Shown piece after piece: positions 1-7,635 of a DNA stretch of 64,000 nt (position 1 is the stretch's first letter; each line of letters opens with the position of its first letter). The DNA is from an uncultured Desulfovibrionaceae bacterium (GTDB lineage: Bacteria > Desulfobacterota > Desulfovibrionia > Desulfovibrionales > Desulfovibrionaceae), in contig CASGAP010000004.1 in assembly GCA_949299515.1 (NCBI GenBank), forward strand, positions 121,098 to 185,097. The letters run 5' to 3'. The translations under genes were made by a program, and so were the position numbers. The notes below the pieces were generated by a model. That model saw nothing but the letters and a program-made list of their open reading frames with translations. It ran no database searches and was not told where the DNA came from.

Positions 1-1
1 T

Positions 2-157
2 GCCGAACCGCACCTTGCCACCTACAAAGTCGGCGAAAAAGTGCAGTTTGAACGCCTGGCCTATTTCTGCGTGGACTACGACAGCACGCCCGAAAAACCC
101 GTGTTCAACCGCACAGTCACCCTCAAGGACAGCTGGGCAAAGGAAATGAAAGTGTAA
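2..157 (+). CDS. glnS: Glutaminyl-tRNA synthetase, C-terminal end (partial)
   Basis: Only the last 51 codons are present, because the gene begins before the window. The visible protein contains the segments [20 protein letters not shown] and [14 protein letters not shown], which match the C-terminal anticodon-binding beta-barrel of bacterial GlnRS ([25 protein letters not shown]). The enzyme charges tRNA-Gln with glutamine in the cytoplasm. A rho-independent terminator follows about 60 bases after the stop codon, so this looks like the end of a transcription unit. Confidence 0.9.
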   Translation, partial: AEPHLATYKVGEKVQFERLAYFCVDYDSTPEKPVFNRTVTLKDSWAKEMKV

Positions 158-219
158 CCGGCAGCATAAAAACGGCTGCCGCGGCAAACAAAAACAAAAA
201 AACCGTTATCGGCACTTAT

Positions 220-246
220 AAAAAAGGGCGGAACACGCCCTTTTTT
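220..246 (+). terminator. Rho-independent terminator after glnS
   Basis: A stem AAAAGGGCG/CGCCCTTTT with loop GAACA is followed by a T tract. It ends the glnS transcript. The stem is flanked by A and T runs on both sides, so it may work in both directions. Confidence 0.8.
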
Positions 247-338
247 CCTGCCTGTATTTTTTCGGTTTTTGCCTGTTTTTCCGCCTGTGCGCTTTTGCCG
301 CTCGTTATAAAATATACACAAAACAGCCAAGCCCTTAA

Positions 339-367
339 TTGACTGCCTGCCCCGTATGCGCTACACT
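339..367 (+). promoter_or_regulatory. Candidate sigma-70 promoter of the FrhB/pyruvyl-transferase gene
   Basis: TTGACT and TACACT are separated by exactly 17 bases and lie just upstream of an AAGGA ribosome-binding site and the ATG at 388. The prediction comes from sequence match only. Confidence 0.55.
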
Positions 368-387
368 GAACAAAAAAGGATACCGGT

Positions 388-2463
388 ATGATTACACAAA
401 AACTGCAGCGGGAATTTTGCTTCGGCTGCGGCGCCTGCACTGCCGTCTGCAGTGCCGAAGCCCTGCAGATGAAGGCCGACGCATACGGATTTTTATATCC
501 CGAACTCAATGCCGCCCGGTGCACGGGCTGCGGGCAGTGCCTTGCCGTATGCCCTGCGCTCGTCGACGCCAAAAACAGCACGCCCATTGCGGAAGCCTAT
601 GCCGTACGCGGCCATGACGCCGAACACTCCGCTTCCGGTTCGGTATTTTATACGCTTGCAAAAACCTGTCTGGAAAAAGACAAAGGCAAAAACAAAACCT
701 ATTTTGCGGGCGCCGTATGGAACAACAGTTTCCTGCCCGAAATTACTGTCGGCAATTCCTTGCAAGACCTGGAAAAAATGCGCGGTTCCAAATACGTGCA
801 CGCAGACACGGGCACTTCCTACAGAAAAACCAAAGAACTGCTGGAAGCAAAAAACATTGTGCTCTATTCCGGCACGCCCTGCCAAATAGCCGGACTGAAA
901 AATTTTTTGGGCAAAGATTACAATACCCTGCTGACCATGGAGCTGCTCTGCCACGGCGGCGGCAGTCCCCTTGCCTGGCAGAAATATCTGCAGTATGCCG
1001 AAAAAAAATACCATAAGCCCATAACCGACAGCAAATGCCTGAACAGCAAAAACCGATTTCTGCTGTACTTTGCCGACGGCACGGCCGTCTGCGAAAACCT
1101 GCGCGAAGAAAACGAATATTTCCGCTTTTACGGGCAAAACAAATTCACGCGGCCGAGCTGTTTTTCCTGTCCGTTCAACCGCCGCCGGCGCTGCGGCGAT
1201 CTTGTGCTCGGCGACATTTGGGCATCGTGGGCGGAAGAAGAACGCAAAAAAGGCATTTCCCTGGTTATCGTCAATTCCGAAAAAGCCAAATATTTTTTGA
1301 AATCCGTACCATGGGAATATTTTAAACCCTTTGACATCAACGACGTCAAAAACCACCCTTTAAACAAAATAAACGGCAACACAGCCCAGCTTGCCGCGGT
1401 GCGCGAATTGGCGCTGGATAAAATTCGCGGCAGCCTGCCCTTTGAAAACCTGTATCAAAACAAAAAAGCCGCGCTGATGAATTTCAATTACCCGCGCGAC
1501 AATTACGGCGCCCTGCTTCTTGCTTATGCCCTGGAAAAAACCCTGCGCCGCATGGGCTATGAACCGCACACGGTCAATTATTACAAAAACCCCTACACCA
1601 TGGATTTTGATCCCCGGGGAGCCATGTGGAAATTCAGGGAAAACTTTCTGACCCTGCATGGATTTTATACGGAAAAAAACCAGCTGCCGCCCCTAAACGC
1701 GGAATTTGACAAATTTATTTTCGGCAGCGACGTTATCTGGAAAGACACGCGCGAATATGTGTACTTTGCCGACTGGGTAAACGGAAAAAACACCCTGATA
1801 GCCTATGCCGCGTCTTTTTGCGAAAACAAAATGCCGGAACAGGACGAACACAAAAAAGCCTGTATGCGCCGTTTTGACGCCGTTTCCGTGCGCGAAAAAA
1901 GCGGCATTGCCATCTGCCGCGACTATGCGGGCGTTGAGGCCAGCCATGTCATCGATCCCAGCCTGCTGCTTGAAGCAAAAGACTACGAAGAAATCATCGG
2001 CAATGAATATTCAGAAATTCCGTCAGGCGACTTTATCGCCCATTATACCTTCTGGCAGTTTGACCCCTATGCGCTGCTCAAACATATGCCCGTATACAAT
2101 GCCTTTAAAAATGAACAGAATAAAGCGCGGCCCTTCGGCCAGTGGCTGAACATGGTAAAAAACTGCAGATTTTTTATCACCTCGTCCTATCACGGAGTAT
2201 GCTTTGCCCTTTTGTACAGCAAAAATTTCGTATACCTCAGAAAACCGGGCGAAGACAACGAACGCGTCAATTCCCTGTTTGAAACCCTGGGACTGGATAA
2301 GCGCCTTATTCTGAACCATGAACGCGAAATAAGCAAAGAACGCGTTTATAACGAAGACAATGCCATACATTATGCGCAGATTAACCAAAATATCGCCGCG
2401 TTCAGACAGTTCAGCCTAAACTGGCTGGAAAAAGCCCTGCAAATGCCGCCGAGCCGCAAATAA
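388..2463 (+). CDS. Ferredoxin-FrhB domain / polysaccharide pyruvyl transferase fusion protein
   Basis: This 691-residue fusion has three parts. Residues about 8-60 are a two-cluster 4Fe-4S ferredoxin domain with CFGCGACTAVC and CTGCGQCLAVCP. Residues about 70-320 resemble the coenzyme F420 hydrogenase/dehydrogenase beta subunit (FrhB) N and C domains, with a late cysteine set (CFSCPFNRRRRC) before GDLVLGDIW. From about residue 360 it becomes a polysaccharide pyruvyl transferase-type domain (NFNYPRDNYGALL, FIFGSDVIW, SSYHG). Proteins combining these domains are usually found in surface polysaccharide loci; the electron donor and sugar substrate cannot be read from the sequence. It is monocistronic on the plus strand, with its own promoter and AAGGA site, and converges with the methyltransferase operon. 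The protein has no signal peptide and is probably cytoplasmic. Confidence 0.85.
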   Translation: MITQKLQREFCFGCGACTAVCSAEALQMKADAYGFLYPELNAARCTGCGQCLAVCPALVDAKNSTPIAEAYAVRGHDAEHSASGSVFYTLAKTCLEKDKGKNKTYFAGAVWNNSFLPEITVGNSLQDLEKMRGSKYVHADTGTSYRKTKELLEAKNIVLYSGTPCQIAGLKNFLGKDYNTLLTMELLCHGGGSPLAWQKYLQYAEKKYHKPITDSKCLNSKNRFLLYFADGTAVCENLREENEYFRFYGQNKFTRPSCFSCPFNRRRRCGDLVLGDIWASWAEEERKKGISLVIVNSEKAKYFLKSVPWEYFKPFDINDVKNHPLNKINGNTAQLAAVRELALDKIRGSLPFENLYQNKKAALMNFNYPRDNYGALLLAYALEKTLRRMGYEPHTVNYYKNPYTMDFDPRGAMWKFRENFLTLHGFYTEKNQLPPLNAEFDKFIFGSDVIWKDTREYVYFADWVNGKNTLIAYAASFCENKMPEQDEHKKACMRRFDAVSVREKSGIAICRDYAGVEASHVIDPSLLLEAKDYEEIIGNEYSEIPSGDFIAHYTFWQFDPYALLKHMPVYNAFKNEQNKARPFGQWLNMVKNCRFFITSSYHGVCFALLYSKNFVYLRKPGEDNERVNSLFETLGLDKRLILNHEREISKERVYNEDNAIHYAQINQNIAAFRQFSLNWLEKALQMPPSRK

Positions 2464-2501
2464 AACAGGCGTCTGCCCGTTTTTGCGCATATGCCGCACC
2501 G

Positions 2502-2526
2502 CCGCCGGTTTTTATATAAACGGCGG
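2502..2526. terminator. Possible hairpin terminator between convergent genes
   Basis: The arms CCGCC and GGCGG extend through GTTT and AAAC with one bulged G. It lies between two convergent genes, where a bidirectional terminator is expected, but no clear T tract follows on either strand. Confidence 0.35.
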
Positions 2527-2553
2527 AATTTGCCCCGCCCGTCGGACAGAATT

Positions 2554-3360
2554 TTATTTCCGCTTCAGATGCGCCAGTTTTTCCAGCACAGTCTGCTTTG
2601 CGGCACTGTCCTGCGCGCGCAGTCCTTTTTCCAGCAGCTTTAAAACGGCATTTATATCGTTTTTGGTGTAATTCTGCCGTAAAAAAGAAATAATGCGCAG
2701 CCAGTCGTCGTATTGTTTTATCAGACATTCCTGCTGCGCTTTCAGGGTCAAAAGCTGATTTTCCTCTGCTGCCGAAGGCTGCGCCGTATCATACAGCCGC
2801 AAGGAATTCTGCACAAAATGCCGCACAAAATGCATATTGTTTTCAAAATAGCAGGCTATAAGCCGTGCCTCGTAGGCATCGCGCACCAACAGCGAAAAAT
2901 CATAGGGACGGTCAAACCAGGAAAGCAGCTTGCCTTCATGCACAGGGTCCTGCTTATGGCCTTTATATGCCTCATGATCCCACATATACGGCACGGAAAT
3001 AATAAGATTTTTTCCGCAGGCAAGCAGTTTTTGGGCAAAAGCGCGCGCGTCTTCGATATGTTCCAGCACCTGAAAACAGCAGACCAAATCAAAGAGCTCC
3101 TGCGGCTCATAGGCGAAAAAATCTCCTTTTATGGGCGTTACGTCCTCTGCCTCCAAAGGATACAGCATATCAATACTGACTTTGCGCTCTGCGGGAAGCG
3201 CGGAAATCAAATCCACCCCGCGCGATCCCACATCCAGCACGGAAGAACAGTTTTGCCCGACAGCGTTTATAATGGTCCGCACAACGTTGTAATACTGCTT
3301 ATTCCTGCGCTGTTCCAGATATTCTTCCCTGCCCACATTGGCGCCGCTTACAACAGCCAT
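2554..3360 (-). CDS. Class I SAM-dependent methyltransferase (type 11-like)
   Basis: This 268-residue protein carries the class I methyltransferase core: motif I as VLDVGSRG (residues about 40-47), an acidic strand end KVSIDM, and the post-motif segment FDLVCCFQVLEHIEDA typical of methyltransferase 11/23 families. Segment NLIISVPYMWDHEAYKG resembles enzymes acting on sugars or lipids. The last ~90 residues are helical with no recognised domain. The substrate is unknown. It is the last gene of a four-gene operon (TPR protein, histidine kinase, response regulator, methyltransferase) with only 12 bases between it and the regulator gene, which suggests it is an output or partner of that signalling system. 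Confidence 0.8.
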   Translation of the reverse strand: MAVVSGANVGREEYLEQRRNKQYYNVVRTIINAVGQNCSSVLDVGSRGVDLISALPAERKVSIDMLYPLEAEDVTPIKGDFFAYEPQELFDLVCCFQVLEHIEDARAFAQKLLACGKNLIISVPYMWDHEAYKGHKQDPVHEGKLLSWFDRPYDFSLLVRDAYEARLIACYFENNMHFVRHFVQNSLRLYDTAQPSAAEENQLLTLKAQQECLIKQYDDWLRIISFLRQNYTKNDINAVLKLLEKGLRAQDSAAKQTVLEKLAHLKRK

Positions 3361-3372
3361 AAACTATCCTGT

Positions 3373-4749
3373 CTAATGTCCTGTTATATTGTATTTTTTC
3401 AGCTTATACTGCATAAGGCTGCGGGAAATGCCCAGCATTTCCGCCGCTCTGGACTGCACAAAATCCGCACGCACAAGAGCGCGGCGTATGACCGCCCCTT
3501 CGATTTTGTCGAGGGTTTCCGCCAAGTCCATGGTAAGCGGCAGCAAATCCACGGCGCTTTTGAACTGGGCATCTTCGTCCTTGATTTCCGGCGGCAGATC
3601 TTCCACCCCGATTTCCTTATGCGGCACCATAACCACGCAGCGCTCCACCACGTTCTGCAGCTGGCGGATATTGCCCTGCCATTCGTAGCCGTTCAGATAA
3701 TTGAGCGCTTCATTGCTGAAATATTTCTGCGGCATATTGTTTTCCACGCAGATTTTATTGATAAAATGCGCCACCAAAAGCGGTATGTCTTCGCGCCGTT
3801 CGCGCAGCGGCGGCATATCTATTTTCACCACGTTCAGGCGGTAAAACAAATCTTCGCGGAATTTGCCCTGCAAAACCAGCTGGTTTAAATCCTGCCCCGT
3901 GCTGACGACTATGCGCACGTCCACGGCAACGGGTTCCGTGCCGCCCACGCGTTCAATGGTTTTTTCCTGCAGAAGCCGCAGCAGCTTGACCTGCAGTTCC
4001 GTGGACAGGCCGCCGATTTCGCTCAGGTACAGCGTGCCCTGGTCGGCAAGCTCGATGCGGCCGCGCTTCATGGCAACGGTATCGTGTATGCCGGAGCTTT
4101 CCTGGCCGAACAGTTCTATATCAAGGGTTTCCGGAGTAAATGCCTGGCAGTTTACCGCCACAAAAGGCATATCCTTGCGCGGGGAAGCAAAATGCATAGC
4201 TTTGGCAATGGACGATTTGCCCGTGCCGGATTCACCGCAGATCAGCACGGCGGATTTGCTCTGCGCCACCCTGTCCACAAGGGCAAGCGTATCCAAAATA
4301 ACCTTGGATTTGCCGATAATCTGGTGCGAGCTGAAGCGCTCTTCCAAACTTTCGCGCAGTATCTGATACTGCCTGTGGGTTTTGGAGAGTTCCATGGCAT
4401 TATGCAGGGAAAGCAAAAGCTCGTCATTGGCAAAGGGCTTGGTAATGTAATCAAAAGCGCCGTGCCGCATAACCTCGACGGCACTTTCAATGCTGCCGAA
4501 GGCCGTCATGATCAGCACGGGCAGACGCGGCCAGTTCTTTTTAATCTGCTGCAAAAGTTCCCTGCCGGTGATTTTGGGCATTTTCATATCCGTTATCACC
4601 ACATCGACTTCGGACTGTTCCAAATAAGGCATAACCATTTCCGGGTCGTTCAGGGTAGTCACTTCGTAGCCTTCGTCTTCCAATATGGCCTGCAGAATAA
4701 GCAGATAGTTTTTTTCGTCATCTATAACAAGCACGCGGCCGTTTGCCAT
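3373..4749 (-). CDS. NtrC-family response regulator with degenerate sigma-54 activation motifs
   Basis: This 458-residue protein has the order REC, AAA+, Fis-type HTH. The receiver is intact: D10/D11, phosphoacceptor D54 (VVITDMKMP), T81 and K103. The AAA+ domain keeps Walker A (GESGTGKSS) and the arginine-rich FREDLFYRLNVV segment. The GAFTGA loop is replaced by SGIHDT (ELFGQESSGIHDTVAMKRGR), and Walker B reads GTLYLSEIGG, with Ser where the family has Asp. The C-terminal helix-turn-helix (SRAAEMLGISRSLMQYKLKK) is intact. The protein therefore probably binds DNA in a phosphorylation-dependent way but is unlikely to remodel sigma-54 holoenzyme; that is inference from family knowledge. It lies 21 bases after its cognate kinase gene. 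Confidence 0.9.
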   Translation of the reverse strand: MANGRVLVIDDEKNYLLILQAILEDEGYEVTTLNDPEMVMPYLEQSEVDVVITDMKMPKITGRELLQQIKKNWPRLPVLIMTAFGSIESAVEVMRHGAFDYITKPFANDELLLSLHNAMELSKTHRQYQILRESLEERFSSHQIIGKSKVILDTLALVDRVAQSKSAVLICGESGTGKSSIAKAMHFASPRKDMPFVAVNCQAFTPETLDIELFGQESSGIHDTVAMKRGRIELADQGTLYLSEIGGLSTELQVKLLRLLQEKTIERVGGTEPVAVDVRIVVSTGQDLNQLVLQGKFREDLFYRLNVVKIDMPPLRERREDIPLLVAHFINKICVENNMPQKYFSNEALNYLNGYEWQGNIRQLQNVVERCVVMVPHKEIGVEDLPPEIKDEDAQFKSAVDLLPLTMDLAETLDKIEGAVIRRALVRADFVQSRAAEMLGISRSLMQYKLKKYNITGH

Positions 4750-4770
4750 AATATTCTCCTTTGCCGTATT

Positions 4771-6441
4771 CTAAAAATACAGCTTCCCGTCATCGGTATA
4801 CGTATCCTGCTGCTGTGCAGGCTGGTTTTGCGGTTTTGCTTCCGCATCGGCTTTTTCGGACTTTTTGCCAGCAGTTTCTCCGCCTGTGCCCGCAGAGCCC
4901 GGCATACCTTTATTTTCCGTATCGGCAAATTCCATTGCCGCATCCTGGGACACGGGCAGAACAAACTCCACGCAAGCGCCCAAAACCACGGAATTTTCTT
5001 CGGCATTGTAAAGTTTAAGCTGTCCGTTGTGGGCTTTGATAATGCTCTGCACAATGGGCAGGCCGAGCCCCGTGCCCGTATCCTTGGTGGTGAAAAACGG
5101 GTCCAAAAGCTTGCTTATGTCACATTTAAAGCCTGTGCCGCTGTCCGTAAAGGTCAGACACACATAATCAAATTCCTGCTTGCCGCGCACGGTTATGGAA
5201 CCGTCTTTTTCCATGGCCTGTTCCGCATTGACAAAAACATTGTACACAGCCCTGTACAAAAGGTCGGCATCGCCCCTTATGCACAGCTTCTGCGGCAAAT
5301 GTATGTGCGCTGCGATATTTTTTTCCGCAAAGGAAGACTGCAGAAACGCCCAGACTTTTTCCACTGTTTCCGTAAGGTTTACGACTTCGTCCCCGGCTTT
5401 GCGCGGCTTAGCGTAATCCAAAAAATCCGAAACCGTGTTGCTTAAGCGTTTGGATTCGTCATAGATGGCATTCATGAGCTGACTGCCCGTTTTGTCCATA
5501 TTGCCGCGGCTGAGCAAATATTCGGAACTGGATTTGATAATGCCCAAAGGATTGCGTATTTCATGGGCTATGCTCGATACCATGCGTCCCATGCTTGCCA
5601 TTTTTTCGCTTTGGCTCAGTTCCGCCTCCAGCTGCTTGGTGCGCTTGATACGTTCGGAAATAATGCGTTCCGCCAGTTTGGCGATAATCTGCAGAAGCAC
5701 GAACAAAATCAGAATGGACAAAGTAAAGCCGAACAATATTGTCCATTGGGAGCGTATGGCAATTTTATATAAGTCCGTAACGTCCTGCAAAATTTCCAAT
5801 GCGCCGAGTATGGGCTTGTCTTCGTCGTCCACATTTTTAAACGGCGCCAGCTCATAATCTATCGTCAGAGGATATACGGTGCGCAGCGTGAACGTTTCCT
5901 CCGGAAGATTGGGAGTGAACAGCGCCTGCAAGAAACTAATTTTTGCAATAATTTCAAAGGTATGTCCTTTATTTTCAAAAACATTGCGCACACCCTGCGT
6001 GCTCAGGCTTTTATCCTGCAGTTCGTTCTTGTTGGTGGAATAGGCAACCATTTCGTTCATGTCGAAAATACGTATGGATTCAATGCGCAGGCCGTGCATA
6101 AGAGAATTGACCACTTCGTCCAGCAGGCGGTACTGATCCGGCTCCGACAGCGTAACACGGCCGGAAGCGTACGCCACAGGCAGAGTAAAACGCCGAAAAA
6201 TTTGTTTGTTCATGTTTTCCGCAAGCAGCAGGGCATAGGATTCCTGGCTGTTGATCAGACTGCTGCGGGTATTGGTGGCAATAAATACGGACAAAAAGAT
6301 ACTGAAAATAATAATCATCACAAAGGATATCCAGGAAAAAAGCCGTGCAAGACCCAAGGTATGCGGACTGGCTTTTCTCTGAAACAGCCTGTTTTTATTC
6401 ACGATATTTTTAATGGTAATAATAAAGCGCGAATATTTCAT
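4771..6441 (-). CDS. Membrane sensor histidine kinase
   Basis: This 556-residue kinase has a TM helix at about residues 32-54 (ARLFSWISFVMIIIFSIFLS), an extracytoplasmic sensor region of about 190 residues, and a second TM at about 230-255 (SQWTILFGFTLSILILFVLL). The DHp helix contains SSIAHEIRNPLG, with the phospho-accepting His. The HATPase domain has FVNAEQAM (N box), DSGTGF (G1) and GTGLGLPIVQSII (G2). The C-terminal tail of about 60 residues is low complexity, rich in Gly, Glu, Lys and Gln. The sensor domain looks like an unclassified dCACHE/PAS-type fold; the ligand is unknown. The regulator gene follows directly and the TPR gene ends 3 bases upstream, so all are co-transcribed. Confidence 0.9.
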   Translation of the reverse strand: MKYSRFIITIKNIVNKNRLFQRKASPHTLGLARLFSWISFVMIIIFSIFLSVFIATNTRSSLINSQESYALLLAENMNKQIFRRFTLPVAYASGRVTLSEPDQYRLLDEVVNSLMHGLRIESIRIFDMNEMVAYSTNKNELQDKSLSTQGVRNVFENKGHTFEIIAKISFLQALFTPNLPEETFTLRTVYPLTIDYELAPFKNVDDEDKPILGALEILQDVTDLYKIAIRSQWTILFGFTLSILILFVLLQIIAKLAERIISERIKRTKQLEAELSQSEKMASMGRMVSSIAHEIRNPLGIIKSSSEYLLSRGNMDKTGSQLMNAIYDESKRLSNTVSDFLDYAKPRKAGDEVVNLTETVEKVWAFLQSSFAEKNIAAHIHLPQKLCIRGDADLLYRAVYNVFVNAEQAMEKDGSITVRGKQEFDYVCLTFTDSGTGFKCDISKLLDPFFTTKDTGTGLGLPIVQSIIKAHNGQLKLYNAEENSVVLGACVEFVLPVSQDAAMEFADTENKGMPGSAGTGGETAGKKSEKADAEAKPQNQPAQQQDTYTDDGKLYF

Positions 6442-6444
6442 AGC

Positions 6445-7251
6445 TTATTTGCCCTGTATTTTTTCCAGACGTTTTCTGACCACCAAAGGATTTTTATACA
6501 GCGGCAAAGCCTGTTCGTAATACTGCGCGGCCTGTTTTTCATCCTGCAGAATTTCATAACAAAAACCCGTCTGATATAAGGCAATGCCCTGTTCTTCCGC
6601 TGTCAGTTCCCCGTATTTCAGGGCTTTTTTAAACAATTTGATTGCCTGTTCATATTCGTTTTGGCTTGCCGTGCCTATGGCCTGATAATAATACACATAG
6701 GCAAAATCCTTGTCCGTACTGCATATGCGGATAAGTTCGCCGAGCACGCGCTCCGCCTTTTTATACTGCATAAGCTGCTGATAATTTTTTACAATATCGA
6801 ACAATAAGGCTATTTTTTCCCCGTCCGTCACCTTTACGTTCTGCAAAAACTGGAAATGCGTCTGTATGCATTTGTTCCAGCTGCGGGTCTTTTTGTAAAA
6901 AGCGGCAAGTTCGTCATGCACCTGCCGCCGCAGTTCCGGCTCCAAATCCCTGATAATGTACGAAAGTTCCAAAATTTCGCCGGCTTCTTTAAAGTACCCC
7001 ATATTCCTGGCAGCCAAATAACTCTTTTTCAACAAAAAAACCTTGTCGTAATGGTCAAGGTCATTGTCGGTCAAAATACGCTTCAGCGTAATTACCGCTT
7101 CCTGAAAATTGCCGTGAATAATATCCTGTTCAATGGCAGGCAGCACGGTACGGCCGTAAACCTGCACGGCATCGTCCGCAGAGGCGGCAAAAGCGGGAAC
7201 ACCCTGCGCGGCCAAATAAATCCCCATGCAGACCGAAACAAGTTTATTCAT
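6445..7251 (-). CDS. Exported TPR-repeat protein
   Basis: This 268-residue protein begins with a signal peptide (MNKLVSVCMGIYLAAQGVPAFAASA), so it is probably periplasmic. The rest is helical tetratricopeptide-like repeats; the clearest pairs are around AYVYYYQAIGTASQNEYEQA and GIALYQTGFCYEILQDEKQA. It is the first gene of the operon with the histidine kinase and regulator and ends 3 bases before the kinase start. A periplasmic TPR protein next to a kinase with a large periplasmic sensor domain could be a co-sensor; this is inferred from position only. Confidence 0.8.
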   Translation of the reverse strand: MNKLVSVCMGIYLAAQGVPAFAASADDAVQVYGRTVLPAIEQDIIHGNFQEAVITLKRILTDNDLDHYDKVFLLKKSYLAARNMGYFKEAGEILELSYIIRDLEPELRRQVHDELAAFYKKTRSWNKCIQTHFQFLQNVKVTDGEKIALLFDIVKNYQQLMQYKKAERVLGELIRICSTDKDFAYVYYYQAIGTASQNEYEQAIKLFKKALKYGELTAEEQGIALYQTGFCYEILQDEKQAAQYYEQALPLYKNPLVVRKRLEKIQGK

Positions 7252-7370
7252 GACATTTCCTTATGGTTTTATAAATTTCAGCGCTTTTTTTTAATTAGCA
7301 AAATCTGCTTTTTTCGTAAATATCCGCTTTTGGCCTATTTTTTATTTTTGCGGCTTATCAGGGTGTGTTT

Positions 7371-7487
7371 AAAATTATTTTCCGAGAAAAATGACTGCGC
7401 TGCTGTTCATTTGCGTAACGTTCCAAAGCTCACTGACGCAGACGGCCTGCCGTTCTTTGGGCGGCTCCCCGGCTCCCTCAATAAAAA
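7371..7487. repeat. Dispersed intergenic repeat, copy A
   Basis: This aligns along roughly 110 bases with copy C at 54512-54620: both start AATTATTTT, continue through TTTGCGTA.CGTTC, and share TCACTGA.GCA.ACGG, then GGCTCCC and CTC. The central block is also shared with copy B at 22952-23007. The copies lie in gaps between genes and have no coding potential. Confidence 0.7.
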
Positions 7488-7568
7488 TAAAAAAATTTTC
7501 TGTAAGCGCAATATATTATTTTAACAGATAATGGATTAAGCGATAACAGAACCGCCATTATTAAAAAG

Positions 7569-7617
7569 TTTTGAAAAAGGGTGCGGGGGAAAGACTTTTT
7601 CAAAAGTTTTCCCCCGC
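7569..7617. repeat. Two interleaved inverted repeats after gyrA (pseudoknot-like)
   Basis: Arm 1 TTTTGAAAAAG (7569-7579) pairs with CTTTTTCAAAA (7595-7605). Arm 2 GCGGGGGAAA (7583-7592) pairs with TTTCCCCCGC (7608-7617). Both pairings are perfect and the arms alternate, which is the H-type pseudoknot topology. The element sits directly 3' of gyrA and could protect or end its transcript. Confidence 0.7.
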
Positions 7618-7635
7618 AAGAGTTTCAAAGCTGCA

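Larger units (their letters stand above)
7252..7635. other. Intergenic region between the signalling operon and gyrA
   Basis: This gap of almost 400 bases has no gene. It should hold the promoter of the TPR-kinase operon (AT-rich stretch around 7262-7345), one copy of a dispersed intergenic repeat (7371-7487), and an interleaved double inverted repeat just after the gyrA stop codon (7569-7617). Confidence 0.7.

Noticed and set aside
2713..3888. A 391-codon open frame on the plus strand
   Set aside because: It is antisense to both the methyltransferase and the regulator genes and crosses their boundary; the minus-strand genes have clear domains.
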